A stretch of 64,000 nt of DNA from Morchella semilibera (GCA_009192285.1 CM018604.1:2480001-2544000), one strand, 5' to 3'. Counted from the first letter of the stretch, positions 1 through 11,650 are shown. A program made the numbers and translations. The notes: generated by a model from the sequence alone, not told the origin.

Positions 1-73
1 GGGGTAAGTCTGGCGACACTGGAGCCTGTCGTTGCAACAGTTCTTACTGTCGCCAGACTTACCCCTACACCCG
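1..73. repeat. Right end of a miniature foldback (Tc1-type MITE)
   Basis: Bases 1-18 read GGGGTAAGTCTGGCGACA and are repeated in inverted form at 47-64, so the stretch can fold into a hairpin with a short loop. Read from position 73 leftward, the end matches the Tc1-type ends at 4084 and 22369 (TACNGGGTGTA.GGGTAAG). It abuts a TA at 74-75, the expected target duplication. The left terminus lies outside the window. I infer a miniature non-autonomous Tc1/mariner relative. Confidence 0.55.
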
Positions 74-75
74 TA

Positions 76-1205
76 GTACATGCACCTTTTCTTTTCAAAT
101 GGCCATCGTTAACTGGTTCAGTAATAGAGCGTCTCTAATGCCCAGGCACTTAAGGTTATTCACTTTAGCACTGCACACCCGGGCCAGCGGGGCCTTAACC
201 TTCGGGTGCCGTATTGCTAGTAACTTAGTAACTGTTGCACCTCAGTTGACAATGAAGGTTGAGCTTACACTTAACTCAACTTGAGTAGGCCACGCTGGGC
301 TAGAGGATACTTGAGGTCCCGTATTGCTATGCTGCTTGGTGACATGATCTGATCGGCAAAGAAAGGAATCGGTAGGTGCCTACAGCTTAACCGGCTGTAA
401 ATGGTGGTATTCATGTACTTATGAGTCATATTGCGGATAACAAAAGGAATGGAGGGAGCCAGGGCGACAGATAGGTGGATGACGAGTAATGTATCTGTTT
501 CATGATATATATAGTTAAAGGGAGTAGTTGTAACCATAGCCTATCACCCACTATGGCATGGCATTAGCCGTGATATATATATTTCTTTACATACTTGTAT
601 ATATCTCTTGAAAACTTGTATTCCTGATGCTTAGAATGCTCTTGGTAGTGTATATATTCAGGCTCTTAAAATACATGCTGGATACAGGCACTCTACTAAA
701 ACGATAAATATTCCTTATTTACCGTATTTATATCTATGTTAATTAGATTGGTGACCTCAGAGCTATTAGTCCTGACTCTGAATTACATGTAGTGTTGCAT
801 ATTCTTTCCCGCGTTTTCTTCCGTTATATCAACTGGACCATTGCGTGTGAATCTAACGAACGGTGCAACTTCTGCTGCTGATATCTCACATAGTTAATAT
901 TTATATTGTAGGCGAAAAGTTGCACTAGTATTGTCATAAGTCATGAGGTTACTAAACGCCCAGAGAGCTCACCGTTGACATCATAGGATATCACTCGTTG
1001 ATTCGATAGGTCAGTAGTCATTTGACAAAATCTTGGACCATGGCAACAGCACTTAAAAACAAAAACCGTGATACAAGTGTATAGATATTTAATAAAATAC
1101 AATTACCCACAACCGGAAGGTCCCTTTGTATAATGAAAATGTGAATCAAAAGCTTCCTAAGAACTTGCAAATCCCCTAGGGTAACGCCATGTAACATACA
1201 TGTAA
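76..1205. other. Non-coding stretch beyond the 3' end of RAD17
   Basis: No reading frame here shows a recognisable domain. The stretch from about 560 to 1200 is richer in A and T than the RAD17 exons. It lies 3' of the minus-strand RAD17 gene and must hold its polyadenylation region, but I cannot place that site with confidence. Confidence 0.5.
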
Positions 1206-3954
1206 CTACCAATCGTCCACAATATCGTCATCGGATAATGTCAGGCCTTCAATTGGTGCAGTATCTAGTTGTTCGGTAGCCCACTTCTCCTTTTGCTTCC
1301 TGTCCCCAGCCTTTTCCTGGTCCGGGGTCGAATGTGTTATGCAGGCGCCTTCTTCAGAAACCTCTAACTCATCCGGTGCCTCGCTGGGTTCTTCATCAGG
1401 TAAATCATCGTTAGACTCACAGATACCTCTCAAGACAGTGACCTTTTCTATATCCCGCATCAGTCCCCGGCTTGGTCTGCCGGCCATCTCAAATAAGCTC
1501 ATGCCGGTTGAACTCCTCTCAACTGCATTTCTTTGTTGTCTCCGCATGATCGACTTAAAATATGGTAATGTTTCCAAAACCAAATCGGCCTTCCCAGTCC
1601 GGTGAGCCCCAGGGTTAATGCACCAACCAAGATGGAAGAGCTTATTAGCAATTAAATCTACCACGCCTTCAATTTCCTCCTTGGTTTTCCACAATTTGAG
1701 ACTATTAGGATAAAAGATTTTGTTGCCCTTAAAATCCCGCTTGACAGGTGAAGGCAATGCCATCATCAAGCCTCGGACTGCGACTTGAAAAGATATGTCG
1801 TCCTGCCTTATCCCTGTTGTACCTGTAAAGCTACTAAGATCTTCATAATTACTTCCTGTGTTCCATGTACCGGAGTTCTTGTGGTATGGCCGTGATGATG
1901 CCAAAATGTCGCTGTCACTTAGATCCCCAATGCAGTGGTTGACACAGTCTAGTAGGTCTTCGAGAGAGTGAGTCTGGCGTGAAAAGCCGCCAAGAAAATT
2001 ACAAGACCCCAGGTAATTCTCGTGTAGGGCGGAGATAAAAGTTTGGGGGTCGGTGCCTGCCTCGTCTATCAAATTATTGATATCCACTCTACTAGCCCTC
2101 GTTTTGTATGGATGAAGATTTAAGAATGGCTTTGGCGGAGGTGCGACATACACATCGTCTGTGTCGTCCCCATACCCTAGCTAACATATTAGCCTGGAAG
2201 GTAAATCTGGGTGACACTGCAGAACCCTACTCTTATTGTGGACTACCTTCCCAACAGCGTGAAATATTCCAAAACTTGATTCTCGTTGGGTGACGCTTGT
2301 CAATATTCTCTGCTCAAGCTCTGTGAGCTCACCGTCACCTAGTTTATGTCTGCGTTTCGTCTTGGACGTCACCGGCTCGGAAAATGCACCTAATTCTCCA
2401 TTTACAGCCAAAAACTCCAGGCTCATAATTGAACTTCTAACATCCCCGTTGGTTGTTAATGCCTCCATTAAAGGCTTGCTGGGCCAGAGCTTGCGTCCAG
2501 ACTCGCAAGATTCTCGAGACAATACATTTGAGAGAGCCTTGAGCATAAATGTAGGGGCAATTTTATTGAAGCTGATAGAGGTAACAAGGGAGTGGTGCAG
2601 GATTTCGGGGGATAGCAGGCGATGGGCGGTAAAGGCTCCAGACCCGCCCACGGTGGCGCTTTCGGATATTATGAGTACCAAAGGTGGTATTGTAGCATGA
2701 GAAGGGACAGTGGCCGCAAGGAATGACTTGATGGCATTCCTAAAGGAAGCCAATGGTGCTTGGGAAGAGGTAAAGAGCGCATTTGGGAAATCTTCAATTA
2801 ATATGACCCTCTTATCACCACGACCGGGAGGTGGTTTCTTTTGGGGTACCGTTCTAGCAGAACCTAATGAAGTTGGGGCTAATTCTAGGCTTCCGAACTT
2901 CGATGCCCTTCCTATAAATTCTTCGAAAAGACCAGCCAAGCCTGCGCTGAAGTCACCCGCTTCTCGATGTATGTCTTTGAGGATGGCGTTGCTTGGATTC
3001 CCCCATTCTAACACATTGAAACCAAGCTCCTTGGATAAAGCGTTAATTGTGGCGGTTTTTCCGACACCAGCCGAGCCTTTCAATATCAACAACCTCTGTT
3101 TAGAGAAGCCATCAAACACATGACTAAGCCATGATCTAACTTCTGAAACCTTTCTTGGGTGTACCGCAAGATCACTAGTAGATTGTGGTGCAAAGCGCTC
3201 TGGCCAGGGACGAGAATTGATAGCTGCAGTTTAGGATTAGCACCGGTACTGCTGGTGGTAGAAGGGCTGCTCCACCAAGGGCATGAATACCAACAGTTTT
3301 GGTTTTAGTAGTACTTGGAGGTGTAGTTACAGTTAAAGCTTTAGGATCACTTAGTTCCCTGCGAATGCTTGGAGCATTTTGTTGTTGCTTACATTGCCTT
3401 GCCCTAGCGCTCATAGATAAGTTGCCACTGCCAATGTTGTCGCCTGATATAGCTCGACATTTCTGGGCAGTTATGGCATTCTGTGACGCTTTAGTGTCAT
3501 CTATATTACCGAACACCAACTCGGTATCAGAAAAACACTCTTCAATCAGATCATCGAGGTCTTCGTGGTGAAAAGACGAGGAAGGTCTAGCCGGCACATT
3601 TGATGCAGAGGAGGATATTGGCTGAGAGGCTGTGAAGAAAGACCGGAAAGATTTAGCCTCTGCCGAATCATACCTCGGGGGTGGTTGAATTTGTTGAACT
3701 TTACGGCTATGAGAAATATTGGTGCTTGCTGAGCTGCCTTGGATTGCTACATGAGTCATTCGCCTGGGCTGGGACGAAAGTGATGTACGGTTAGAAAGTT
3801 GAGAGGAACAGTTAAGTGTAACGGGGGTCGAGCGCGCTGTACGGGAGGGCGGGGAAGATCTTCGGGACAACTTCGGCGGCAGAGATGCACGCTCATCTTC
3901 GGAGTCGCTTTCGATCACCAGCGGGCGTTTCCTGGTTGAGGAGTGGGTTGGCAT
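1206..3954 (-). CDS. RAD17: RAD17/RAD24-type checkpoint clamp-loader subunit
   Basis: The protein is the large subunit of the alternative clamp loader that, with RFC2-5, places the 9-1-1 clamp at damaged DNA in the nucleus and starts the ATR/Mec1 checkpoint. Three exons fit: 3954-3291, 3223-2231 and 2176-1206. The introns are 67 and 54 nt, with GT..AG ends and CTAAT-like branch sites. Splicing gives 2628 nt, or 875 residues and a stop, in one frame. The first 220 residues are a serine- and basic-rich disordered tail. WPERFAP and DLAVHPRKVSEVRSWL (about 228-254) match the entry to the Rad17 AAA+ domain. Walker A is GSAGVGKT (about 271-278). Walker B is VILIED (about 361-366). RESSFGIFHAVGKVV and LIDEAGTDPQTFISALHENY are family motifs. 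The C-terminus is acidic and ends in DDDIVDDW. No break is seen, so this is the only complete host gene in the window. Exon borders are inferred by eye. Confidence 0.93.
2177..2230 (-). other. RAD17: RAD17 intron 2
   Basis: This is a 54-nt phase-1 intron. On the minus strand it starts GTAGGG, has GGCTAATATG as a likely branch region, and ends GCTAG. Removing it joins ...VVHNK to RYGDD in frame. Reading through would hit stops and lose the frame that carries the LIDEAGTDPQTF motif. Confidence 0.75.
3224..3290 (-). other. RAD17: RAD17 intron 1
   Basis: This is a 67-nt phase-1 intron. It begins GTATTC, has GTGCTAATCC near its end as a likely branch site, and closes with CTGCAG. Splicing joins the disordered N-terminal exon to the frame encoding AINSRPWPERFAP, the conserved start of the AAA+ region. 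Confidence 0.78.
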
Positions 3955-4083
3955 ACTGTTAAGAACGGTGGTAAGTAAAAGTCAGGATGAAAGGTATGTT
4001 TGTGGGGTTTGTTAACCTAGGTCGGTAGAAGGATGGGATGTGGTAGGTGACGCGATAGTGGTCCATGCAAGTCTACGAGTGTA

Positions 4084-4150
4084 CCGGGGTGTAAGGGTAA
4101 GTCTGGAGACGCTCTGGTGGTTGGTCGAGAGTTATGCAAATCGTGATTGG
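4084..4150 (+). repeat. Solitary Tc1-type terminal repeat
   Basis: After a TA at 4082-4083 the sequence CCGGGGTGTAAGGGTAAGTC and the following 50 bases match the left end at 22369, including a shared stretch around ATGCAAATCGTGATTGG. No transposase follows, so this is a truncated copy or a miniature relative. Confidence 0.5.
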
Positions 4151-4197
4151 ATAATATATGGTGCTGCGCAGCTTAAAGGTGACAAAAATTGCATCGC

Positions 4198-4316
4198 TTA
4201 TAACTTTTCAACCAGGCAAGATATCAAAAATTTGTGAAATCAAATTGTAGATATAGATATGATAGAGATTTTGATTTCACAGATTTTTGATATCTTGTCT
4301 TGTTAAAAAGTTATAA
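4198..4316. repeat. Foldback repeat with 47-bp arms
   Basis: The arms 4198-4244 and 4270-4316 are near-perfect inverted copies (TTATAACTTTT...AAATCAAA against TTTGATTTCAC...AAAAGTTATAA), separated by about 25 bp. The stretch could form a long hairpin and may be a miniature transposon. No coding capacity is seen. Confidence 0.6.
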
Positions 4317-4545
4317 GAGATTGGATTTGACTATTTTTATAAGTAAAAAGCGCCAAGACTTGATGAAGTGGAACAGTATTATACCAATTTATACCCCTAT
4401 ATTGCAGACATCAAGCCAGGATTTAGTTTTCAGCCATAAAGTGGCTAAAGTCAAAGGCCCTTATTGGTTCAAGTTTACAAGCAGCTGGTGTAGCTAAAAT
4501 TGTTCCAGCAGAGATACCGACATGTGTTCCGGCGAATTGGCATTG

Positions 4546-4638
4546 CATCAGCAAACTCAACTTGTGACTGGAGTCTCCTAACAGTCTCCCGGGTCTCCTG
4601 AGAGTCTCCTGAGGCTCAGGAGACATCAGGAGACAAAT
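4546..4638 (+). mobile_element. CATCAGCAA miniature element a (truncated)
   Basis: The element starts CATCAGCAAACTCAACTTGT and continues with repeated GTCTCC/GGAGAC palindromes. It matches the complete copy at 34697-34813 up to ...GAGACAAAT. There it is cut by the LTR starting at 4639, so its right terminus is missing. The ends are those of the large transposon at 35592-45684. Confidence 0.65.
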
Positions 4639-5161
4639 TGTGACGGCGTAACTCGATGCAAAGTAGAAGATGACAATGATGACGCAGAAGGACTCGGGAG
4701 CATAGCGGGTACAATAAGAACACCGACGAAGACAGGAACAACACCAGGCACTGGCAGGCACAAGCACAGGCACTGACGAGGGTAAAGGCAAAGGCACATC
4801 AGCAAGACTTCATTTGTCTCCTGATGTCTCCTGAGCCTCAGGAGACTCAAAAAATATCCAGGAGTCTCAGGAGACTCTCAGGAGACCTGGGAGACTCTTG
4901 GGAGACTCCAGTCACAAGTTGAGTTTGCTGATGCAGAGACAAAGGGGCATAGGGCAGAGCAAGTGAGGACTGCCAGTGGATGGACCTCAACGAGAACGAT
5001 AAGAGGTACTAGTACTACAGGTTTCCACTTAGGAGGACAAGATCTTGGGTGCAAAGAAATATGGCTTGGAGGATAGGAGTATATTCCTATGTACTGAGAT
5101 AACAGGAAGACGGGACAGAGAGAAAAGAAAGAAAGAACGAAGGAAAACATCTATCCCCGCT
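4639..5161 (-). mobile_element. LTR of the Gypsy-1 family, truncated, with a nested miniature element
   Basis: The sequence begins TGTGACGG, the terminus shared with the LTR at 23274-23904, and follows that LTR to the purine-rich GAGAAAAGAAAGAAAG block. It then breaks off near 5161 against a short inverted LTR start (TGTCCCAGCG). A CATCAGCAA element lies inside at 4797-4933. Transcription sense of the parent element is minus. Confidence 0.7.
4797..4933 (-). mobile_element. CATCAGCAA miniature element b (complete, 137 bp)
   Basis: It is bounded by CATCAGCAAG and TTTGCTGATG and flanked by CA on both sides (4795-4796 and 4934-4935), giving a 2-bp target duplication. Inside are alternating GTCTCC and GGAGAC motifs. 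It sits in the LTR 4639-5161, so it inserted later than that LTR. Orientation is opposite to element a. It has no coding capacity and must move with a transposase supplied elsewhere. Confidence 0.72.
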
Positions 5162-6331
5162 TGTCCCAGCGTCTTGGTATCGGTCCCGACGTCTAACGGG
5201 GAGGTGTTGGTTCAGGGACAGGGCAGTTATCACGGAGCGAAGCGGAGGACTAGGCGGAATGACCAAGGTACACTACCGAGGCGGGACGAAACTATATTGT
5301 CCGAAGTGGGGCGAGGCGAAACTATGGGAGCGAGGCGAGACACGAAGTAGAACCAGAGAACCGAGTATATTCTAAAGGACTACAAACTCCTGAAGATAGG
5401 AAGGTTGCGTGAAGAGGAAAGAAAGGAAACTATCTACAAGCGAGGGCAAGGCCCATATATATATCTCATCAACCGACCCGATGACTAACCCGAATATCCC
5501 TGTACAGAATTCCATAGAACCTCCCAAGACCAGTAACCCCGAGCCCAACCTTATCCCCTAATCCCGATCCCCTATTGCCGAACCGAACCCTTGCTTCCGA
5601 AACTCAAAGAACATAGAAGAATCCCTGACTAATCCCTCTTCCCGCAACACCGCTAGACCATGTTCCACGCCGTGATAGCGGTATAGATTCAGAGGCAGAG
5701 GCAAGACAAGGTCGGCTCAGGATATACCAGAGGCGAAACGGGTTCAGATTCAGGTTCAAGGACGAGGCAGAGACAGGAGGGCCGAAGCCAAAATAATATA
5801 TTGCTAACAGAAAAAAGACGTTGCCTAGAGAGGCAGAAACATAGGAAAGAACGAGTACTATATATACAACTATTCCCCCGCGCCGATGACTCACACCATA
5901 GAAACCCATAGAAACTCCCACACTCCCGTACCACCCATACTATTCCCAATATCCCCAATTCTATCCCGTTACTACCCAATCATTCCTAGCGCTTACATTC
6001 CATTACCTGGCTCCTTCCTAACCCGTCATTCTACCCCCGACATCAACCGATACTATCCAATAACCCTGTTCCGAAGACGCCTTGGTGGAAGGCAAGGTGC
6101 AGGAGGTGGAGCCGTGATACGACGATTCGTTGGTTGTAGCGCTGTTGTGACGTATGGAATTATGTTAAGCAAGGATTGGGTGAGATGAGGTGGCGTTGTC
6201 GTCATTAGGTTCTATGAGGTTCAGTTGCAGGTAAGATTAGTAATACAGTCGAATTTCCCTACAAGGGTACGATGGAACCGGAAGGTGATACCCTTATAGG
6301 GCAGTTACTTTTATAGCAAGTTGGAACCGGT
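5162..6331. repeat. Mosaic of decayed LTR fragments
   Basis: Bases 5162-5195 resemble the minus-sense start of the Gypsy-1 LTR. From about 5226 (TTATCACGGAGCGA) to about 5870 the sequence resembles the LTR flanking the Gypsy-3 gag region near 52330-52780, including ACAAGCGAGGG followed by a CCATATATATAT box. Bases 6128-6228 match an internal stretch of the Gypsy-1 LTR in minus sense. No gene is seen. Confidence 0.5.
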
Positions 6332-6969
6332 TGTGACGGAGTAACCCGATGCAAAGTAGAAGATGACAATGATGATGCAGGAGAACTCGAGGAGCACAGT
6401 TGGTGCGACGAGGAGACCAACAAAGACAGGAATGACACCGGGCACTGGCAGGCACAAGTACAGGCACCGGCGAAGGCAAAGGCAAGAGCAAAGGCACAAG
6501 GGCACAGGGCAGAGAGAGTGAGTGACGGATGGACCTCAACGAGAATGATGAGACTATCAGTTTTCTTCGTAACGAGGACGAGATCTTGGAGCCGGGGAAC
6601 AATGGCCTGAGAATAGGAGTATATTCCTATGTACTAAGATGACAAGAAGACGAGACAGAGAGAAAAGAAAGAAAGAACTAAGGAAAACATCTATCTCCGC
6701 TATTTAACACTTCTCCTCCGCCAGTCCAATATGACTCACACATTCGTTTACAGAAACCCATAGAAATCCATCGCAACCACAGCTCGTATTCCTCCCTACC
6801 ATCTCATTAATTCCTATTACCAATCCATCATGCCATGGAACCTCATGGAACCTAATGATGACAACCTCCCCTTCACACACCCCCATCCTCGCTTAACCTA
6901 ACTCCATCCGTCGCAACAGGGTCGCAACTACTACCAAACCACCGGAACCGATGCCAAGACGCTGGGACA
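6332..6969 (-). mobile_element. Solo LTR, Gypsy-1 family
   Basis: A full-length LTR of 638 bp runs from TGTGACGG to GGGACA with no internal region on either side. Flanking pentamers are CCGGT and CCAGT, one mismatch apart, which is consistent with an aged 5-bp target duplication. Confidence 0.7.
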
Positions 6970-7060
6970 CCAGTCAGACTTTGAGGCAGAAAACTACGGG
7001 GTAAAAAGGGTATTGACATTTAATTCTTTGAGTACTAGTAAAGTAGGCTGACCTCTTTTT

Positions 7061-8473
7061 CTACGGTTGTTGACATAAGGAGCGGACTCGCATGATTTCA
7101 GCTTGACGCTTTAGTTTTCTCAACCGTGTGATAGGATCTTCAGTATCCGATTGGGGGTTGTGGTAAGGGTCGCCTTTCTGTAAATAGAACTGTTCTAATT
7201 GTTTAATGTGGCGAAGAGCAGTGAGGTAATCAATGCTAGGTTCTTCTTGAACCTTATTTGCTTCTTCCTGGTCTCGTTCTTTAGGGTCAACTGAAAGAAA
7301 ACGATCAAGTATGTGCGATTATTCTTATATTAGTATGTGTAAAATAAAAAACTAAATGATATAAGATATACCTCAATAAGTTCTGGACTATCAATTACAA
7401 GTTCACTTAAAGGATTAAAAAACTCACCAATGTCAACCTCCTCCTCAATTAGGGCTTCTCTTTGTAGAATGCCAACATTTCTTTCAATATCCATCTGTAT
7501 AGCAATCATATCTTCATCCTCTTCCTCCTGACCCTGTTCGGATTAAATATCAAGCTGATAAGATTGAAAGGATCAGAAATTACTACTGGGATTGGCGGAT
7601 TTCAAAGCATTATGCTGCGTAACTATAAGGCTGGAAGGTTCAAAGAACTTAACGGTACTTTTAGTGAAACAGTTGAAATATAATAGATGATTTGACATCA
7701 GAATTCCATGCTTCAACAGCCTAACGTATTGCTTGTTGGGTATTGGTTTTAGGTAACTGTAAATCTTCATTGCTATCTGGTTTGTCGATTTCCCCAACTA
7801 AAAGGAAAACAAAATGACGGCAGGTATAAGCTTTCCAGGCATTAATGATTCCTTGATTCAAGGGCTGCCAGAGGGATGTTGTATTTGCTGGGAGCCAAAC
7901 AATTATGATATTCTGTAGAGCTATCTCTCCACCAATTTCTTTAACTGCTAGTTCATGTGCTGAAAAGTTATTCATCAAGAGGACAACTCTACGACCGCGC
8001 ATACTTCTATCAAACCATAACAAATATTCAATCATTATATCATGCTTCATCCAAGAAGTATTGTTGTAACGATAGAATGCGCCTAGGTTTTCTTGATTTA
8101 TATGCTTGAAAGAACGTGGATTTTCATATTTTCCGATGACCCACGAATTCATTTTATGGGTTCCTGTACCATTACAGATAAATCTGACAGTCATACGTAA
8201 TTTGACTTTTTTCGTACCTTCCAAAACCTGTGTAAACAATCACCTATAAGACTGCAATCAGTAAAAATATCCTGTCTCATCAAAATTATAAATATCTTCA
8301 AGATTGTGGTCTTGCAGGGTTTCTCTAATTTTGTTCATTTGGTTTAGTCCCAATATGCAGTCTCGTGCAACAGCACCTCCTGATTCATCATGTTGTACAA
8401 ACTGTCGTACCCCGTATCTCTTTTTCCAGGTATCCAGCCAACCATCGGAGAAGAGAGGTATTGTATCACCTAG
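7061..8473 (-). pseudogene. pogo/Fot1-type transposase, dead and 5'-truncated
   Basis: The parent enzyme is a DDD cut-and-paste transposase with a CENP-B-like DNA-binding N-terminus. Motifs seen in order are IYNFDETGYF (first catalytic Asp), TVRFICNGTGT, SFKHINQENLGAF, NNFSAHELAVKEIG, WLPANTTSLWQPLN and GIINAWKAY, then an acidic and basic C-terminal tail ending at 7061. The second and third catalytic positions, normally Asp in DNFSAH and QPLDQG, both read Asn. The HTH region is gone because the LTR at 8474 cuts the gene. Stops and a small deletion lie between DETGYF and the next block. A GTATAT..TTTCAG stretch near 7289-7370 could be an intron. The copy cannot be active. Confidence 0.82.
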
Positions 8474-9068
8474 TGTGACGGAGTAACCCAACGCAAAGAA
8501 GAAGATGACAATGATGACGCAGAAGGATCCGAGGAGCACAGCCTAGGCGACGAGGAGACCGACGAAGACAAGGGCAATACCGGGCAGGCACAAGCACAGG
8601 CACCAGCCAAGGCAAAGGCAAGGTCAAAGGCACAAGAGCGTAGGGCAGGGAGAGCGAAGACCGGATGGACCTCAACGGGCACGATGAGAGGTACTATGGG
8701 TTTCCTCTTTCTTTTAGAGGACAGAGTCTTGGGTACGAGAAGCTATGGCTTGAAAATAGGAGTAGATTCCTATGTACCTAGATAACAGGAAGACGAGACA
8801 GAGAGAAAAGAAAGAAAGAACTAAGCAAAACCTCTATCCTCGCTATTTAACACTTCTCCCCCACCAGTCCGCTATGACTCACACTTTCACTCATAGAACC
8901 TCATGGAAATCCCTCGCTACCACACCTCGTATTCCTCCCCTCCATCTCCGCTATTTACATTACAAATCCATCACACCATCGAACCTCATGGAATCCAATG
9001 ATAACACCCCCTTCTGAATACATCCCTCTTTCGCTTAACCATACCTAAGCAATCACAATAGCGCTTCG
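8474..9068 (-). mobile_element. LTR of the Gypsy-1 family cut by a LINE
   Basis: It starts TGTGACGGAGTAAC inside the pogo gene and follows the 631-bp LTR consensus to ...AGCGCTTCG. There it is replaced by the AAAT-repeat tail of LINE copy A. About 40 terminal bases are missing. Confidence 0.72.
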
Positions 9069-9326
9069 TTTATTTATTTATTTATTTATTACTCATACTG
9101 CTTGTATCTGAATCCGGATATGGTATATAAAGAAAGAACCTAATTATTACGGTTATATACTATCCTTCATAAAGCGAATCGTCCTCACGGCCGTGTTCCT
9201 ATCAACCCTCTTTCAAGGTTATCATGCATGTTGTCCTCTCCATTCCAGCTCATAACGATAGGTGTAAGCACCTTGGTGACTATCCTTCTCCTTCTCTTTC
9301 TCCTTCCTCCTCAAGTCTCCCCCATC

Positions 9327-10152
9327 TATTAGGGTGTCGCACCGGACTACTAGAGTAGTACTGTGAAGAGCTCAGAGTCCGAAACGCTAACTGCAAAGGC
9401 AGAAAGAAACGGGGTCACTTCAGTTTAAACGTAATTAGAATCTCCGCTGTCCGATGCTAGTCCGACGAGTATAGAAAGTTGTTTAGGTTGGGGTAATGCT
9501 AACACGAAGATTGGTTCAGGTAGATATTTTCAAGGATCACTAAGAGCATATAGAATAGAGGTAATGGATTTATATCGTTAAGACTCTTCCTTCGTCTATG
9601 ATGATTTCAACAAAGTCGGAGAATGACACTGTATTTATATCCCGCGCAAATCACACGCGGACTAAAAACTATCATTACAATAAAATATATGGGAGACCCA
9701 GAAGACCCTGATAATAGCCAAAGAAACCAAACACTAACACCAACATTCCCAACACCTTTTAAATCCCTCATGTTACATTGCGCTCCTGCATGCACTCAGT
9801 TTTTCGTCAGCGGGGAAGTGCCGGAGTCAGCCTACCTGATAACTCCTTAGTACCGGGGCCTCGACTTCACTCGCCAACTCTTTCCCTGTATTGTTATCTA
9901 TCACTACGGAGCATGGCTCAACATTAGGACTGTCAACGATTAGGTACCGGAGGTGTCGGGTAGTCTTACCTTTCCCTGAGAAGTTACCAGCGTCAGCTTT
10001 CTCAAAACCGATGTCCTGAGCGGCTGTGTAGTGATTCCGCAACTCCGCAATCTGGCCCATACTGGCACCACTGTACCTCTCTGGGGCACCAATTGGGAGT
10101 TCAGTAGCATAGGGAGGCTTTGCTGGTCTTCCTGTCTCCAAATCCCATAACA
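9327..10152 (-). mobile_element. LTR-like insertion (826 bp) in LINE A
   Basis: Comparison with copy B shows that the LINE 3' UTR is interrupted here. The insert is flanked by CCATC at 9322-9326 and 10153-10157, a perfect 5-bp duplication. On the minus strand it begins TGTTATGGGATT and ends CCCTAATA. No protein domain is recognised in its 109-codon frame. A solo LTR or a small non-autonomous element with LTR-type integration is the best reading. The insert at 58332 also begins TGTTATGGG. Confidence 0.65.
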
Positions 10153-11650
10153 CCATCCTATGTGTTCTCCTCCATCTCCATCCATCTCCCCTAGTATCCA
10201 GTTTCTAGTGGCGATCTGAGATGGTAGAGGAAATGTATCTATGGTTGCCTGAAGTCCTTTGTCTGTATGCATGGCAGTCATCCAGTTGATTGGCATTGGT
10301 TTGATTGTGGCGGTAAGATCTTTTCTGAGTTCTGGTAGTGGATGTTGTTTGCAGTAAAGTAGCAGGTGAGTTGGGGTTTCCTGGAAGTACCTGCACCTGC
10401 ATTTCACTGTATCTATGTTTGTTGTTGGTATTCTGGATAGGTAGGATTTGGTATATCCATGGCCTGTTCGCATTTGGGTAATTGTGCTTGCAAGTTTCCT
10501 TGGTATGTTTTGACGAAGGGGTGCAAACATCTTGGAGGAAGGAGCACCTCTGTAGCTCCTTCATTTCTTCATAGTTTTCCAGTTCTCTCTCCAAGTAGCG
10601 ATAGACTGCTCCTTGATTTTCCTCTTCAAGTGGGTGATTGATACCCTTGCATCTGGTTCGACGCTTTCACCCTGTACCCCTCTTTTTGCTAACCTGTCTG
10701 CATGTTCGTTGCCATCCACCTCCACATGTCTTGGTACCCAGTAGATAGGTGTTTTGATGTTTACTGCTTCAAGCTCCAATAGGTTTGATCTTGCTAGTTG
10801 AACCCAATGTTGGCCTGGGAATGCTTCCGGTTTTTTCATTCTCCGTATCGCTGCCTGATTGTCTGAATAGATCCAGATATCACTTGTGGAGTGACGTGAA
10901 TTTCTGATCTCTTTCCGGGCAAGCTGTGTAGCTTGAGCTATTGCGTAAAGTTCGCAATCAAAGACTTCCACCTCTTTTCCAAGGTGGTAGAATTGCTCCA
11001 CCACTATTTCGTTGCCTCTAATGCCAACGACTCCAGCCCCAGCTTTTCCTTCCATTAGGGATCCATCAGAGTAGAATACCAAACGGTGTAAGTTGTTGTA
11101 ATTACCTTGAGTTGTTTGTCTATGGTTCTTTGCTGCTGTATCTTTGTCCGTCGTATCAATCTGGATGTCTATGATATTCTGATGCCATGGGGGATAGGCA
11201 TTTGTATCTATGTCCTCCACCAGATTTTGAGGTTGAATCCAATCGCTGACTTTGTTTAGGATCCGGTGTAGCCTGGATTGGTACTGTGGCCTAGCACCAG
11301 CAGAGTGCCATGGTGTAGCTGTGGGTTCTTCCTCTCTTCCTGATTCCTGTGTACTTGGAAATGAATCTGAGCTGAATGTGCTAATAGGGTGGGTGGCCGG
11401 CATGCTTAGAATGCGTAAAGCATATTTCTGTTGTTGGAGGTCAAGCCTAATCTCTATGGGTAGTAGTGCAGTTTCTGCTTGGAGTGCTGATATTGGTGTT
11501 GTTCTGAAAGCACCAGTGATTCTTCTGATCGCATTGTTTTGTATCTTCTGAATCTGCGTTTTGTATCCTATCTGTCCGTTCCACCAAACTTCTGCACCAA
11601 AATCACTGATTGTAGTGACGCAGGTCTGATAGAGCTGTCTAAGAGCTGTC
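10153..11650 (-). pseudogene. LINE A ORF2: RNase H and C-terminal finger
   Basis: RNase H signatures include VFYSDGSLMEGKAGAGVVG, DCELYAIAQAT, IYSDNQAAIRRM and VDGNEHADRLAKRG, giving the D-E-D-D set. Downstream, CRCRYFQETPTHLLLYC is the C-terminal cysteine/histidine motif of Tad-like LINEs. Frames change near 10560 and 11650, so the protein is broken. Confidence 0.8.

Noticed and set aside
76-1205. tRNA or rRNA gene near the left edge
   Set aside because: No cloverleaf with the conserved GTTCRA box and matching arms could be found.
4423-4850. Cys/Leu-rich open frames rich in CLCLRRCLYLCLPVPG at many LTR copies (4423, 6311, 8466, 23158, 35281, 40575, 49120, 57890)
   Set aside because: All are translations of the low-complexity GCAAAGGCAAAGGCA and GAGGAGACC stretches of one LTR family, in all orientations. 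They are not genes.
9827-10156. 109-codon frame MVLWDLETGRPAKPP as a protein gene
   Set aside because: Its start codon uses the target duplication and it lies wholly within the LTR-like insert; no family is recognised.
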